DNA from: Reichenbachiella agariperforans
GTDB taxonomy: Bacteria; Bacteroidota; Bacteroidia; Cytophagales; Cyclobacteriaceae
Assembly: GCF_900142205.1 (NCBI RefSeq)
Contig: NZ_FRAA01000007.1
Coordinates: forward strand, 124,001 to 188,000
DNA length: 64,000 nt
Direction: 5' to 3'
This document shows positions 63,567-64,000 of this stretch, piece after piece. Numbering within the stretch: position 1 is the first letter of the stretch; every line of letters starts with the position of its first letter. The position numbers and the translations under genes were made by a program. The notes below the pieces were generated by a model that had not been told where the DNA came from, made no database searches, and saw only the letters and a program-made list of their open reading frames with translations.

Positions 63567-63598
63567 ATCAACCGGCTGATTGATTCGAGCCGGTTGAT
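63567..63598 (-). terminator. hairpin after the partial CBM6-T9SS gene
   Basis: Perfect 11-bp arms 63567-63577 (ATCAACCGGCT) and 63588-63598. On the minus strand it starts 7 bp after the stop codon at 63605 and is followed by TTTCCTTTTCG. Confidence 0.7.
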
Positions 63599-63604
63599 AA
63601 TTGT

Positions 63605-64000
63605 TTATTCTAGAATCAATTTTTTTGAGATCAGTCCATTCCTACTTTGGAATTGAAGCAGATAGATGCCTGACTGTGGCAATAACTGACGTTGGATACG
63701 TAGCGTCTTACCTTCCATTTTTTGATAGTAAGCTAGTCGACCATTCATATCATAGATCGATACCGTACCCTCCATGGTCTCGTTTTCTATTTTGATGTTC
63801 AAAACATCTTGATCGAGAGGGTTAGGATAAACCGAAAGCGTGTTGTCTAGATCTGATTTGTTTAACTCTTGGGCTATTCTGGCACCATTTTGTGCTTGCC
63901 ATGCTGCCCAGTTGTTGAAATTGAGGCCACCACTGATGACTTCAAAGCGAACGATATGTGTTCCGCTGGTTACATGGATATCTCTGAGGTGATGTGTCGA
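63605..64000 (-). CDS. C-terminal part of a CBM6-T9SS secreted protein (5' end outside window)
   Basis: The minus-strand frame is open from the window edge to the TAA at 63605, giving 131 codons. The first ~45 residues are the end of a CBM6-like module (GTHIVRFEVISGGLNFNNWA, AAWQAQNGARIA), closely matching the end of CBM6 in the neighbouring gene (VVRIEVVSGGMNLNFWSAWA). The rest is a Por sorting domain starting LSVYPNPLDQDVLNIKIENE and ending in KKLILE. The catalytic part lies beyond the window. An internal TTG at 63802 is not the start. The gene is 81 bp upstream of the nucleoside-hydrolase-like gene, with a terminator hairpin between them. Confidence 0.85.
   Translation of the reverse strand, partial: STHHLRDIHVTSGTHIVRFEVISGGLNFNNWAAWQAQNGARIAQELNKSDLDNTLSVYPNPLDQDVLNIKIENETMEGTVSIYDMNGRLAYYQKMEGKTLRIQRQLLPQSGIYLLQFQSRNGLISKKLILE

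Overview
This 64 kb window looks like one large polysaccharide-utilisation region from a marine member of the Bacteroidota. The support is a SusC/SusD pair, Por-type (T9SS) C-terminal sorting domains with the YPNP signature, Bacteroidota-style -7 elements (TAnnTTTG), few Shine-Dalgarno sequences and many lipoprotein signals. A Cytophagales-type organism is my guess; the sequence does not fix the genus. The gene content points to sulfated red-algal galactan (agar/porphyran): two GH86 endo-enzymes, one GH16 with an ELDIQE active site, one GH117 anhydro-L-galactosidase, two GH2, three GH29, one GH43-CBM6 and eight S1-type sulfatases, all with a cysteine that must mature to formylglycine.

Layout. 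1-3.4 kb: the end of an unknown gene, then two tandem GH29 lipoproteins. 3.4-4.2 kb: non-coding DNA with a MITE-like inverted repeat and an exact 22-bp-period array. 4.2-8.2 kb: a sulfatase diverging from a secreted sugar-dehydrogenase-like lipoprotein with a cytochrome c domain. 8.8-16.5 kb (minus): GH16-GH2 and a pair of overlapping sulfatases, one carrying BIG2 and T9SS domains. 16.7-18.3 kb: a TPR/membrane/HTH regulator. 18.3-26.6 kb (minus): a five-gene cytochrome cassette of a kind best known from Planctomycetes and Verrucomicrobia (PSCyt1, DUF1549/DUF1553, DUF1501, DUF2231, beta-propeller). 26.7-35.5 kb: AraC regulator, sulfatase, GH29-GH2, GH86. 35.7-40.3 kb: a compact operon of GH117, ThuA-DUF1080 and a DUF5060-type candidate glycosidase. 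40.5-50.6 kb: ECF sigma, FecR anti-sigma, STN-type SusC, SusD and a large FG-GAP/UnbV lipoprotein. 50.7-58.8 kb: GH43-CBM6 diverging from a four-sulfatase operon. 59-64 kb: the second GH86 and two CBM6/T9SS proteins, the last cut by the window end.

How the parts may work together. Secreted GH86 and GH16 enzymes would cut the polymer. SusCD would import oligosaccharides and, through the STN domain, FecR and the sigma factor, report their presence. Periplasmic or surface sulfatases, GH29, GH2 and GH117 would trim sulfate, L-galactose-type, D-galactose and anhydro-L-galactose residues. The unusual part is a set of haem-binding and keto-sugar proteins (five CxxCH sites in four proteins, plus DUF1080), which suggests an oxidative side-route on the same glycans. 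A G-tract/TTTNCCCC-type motif recurs ahead of at least six glycosidase or sulfatase operon heads and could be a shared operator. No tRNA, rRNA, transposase, CRISPR array or sulfatase-maturase gene was seen.
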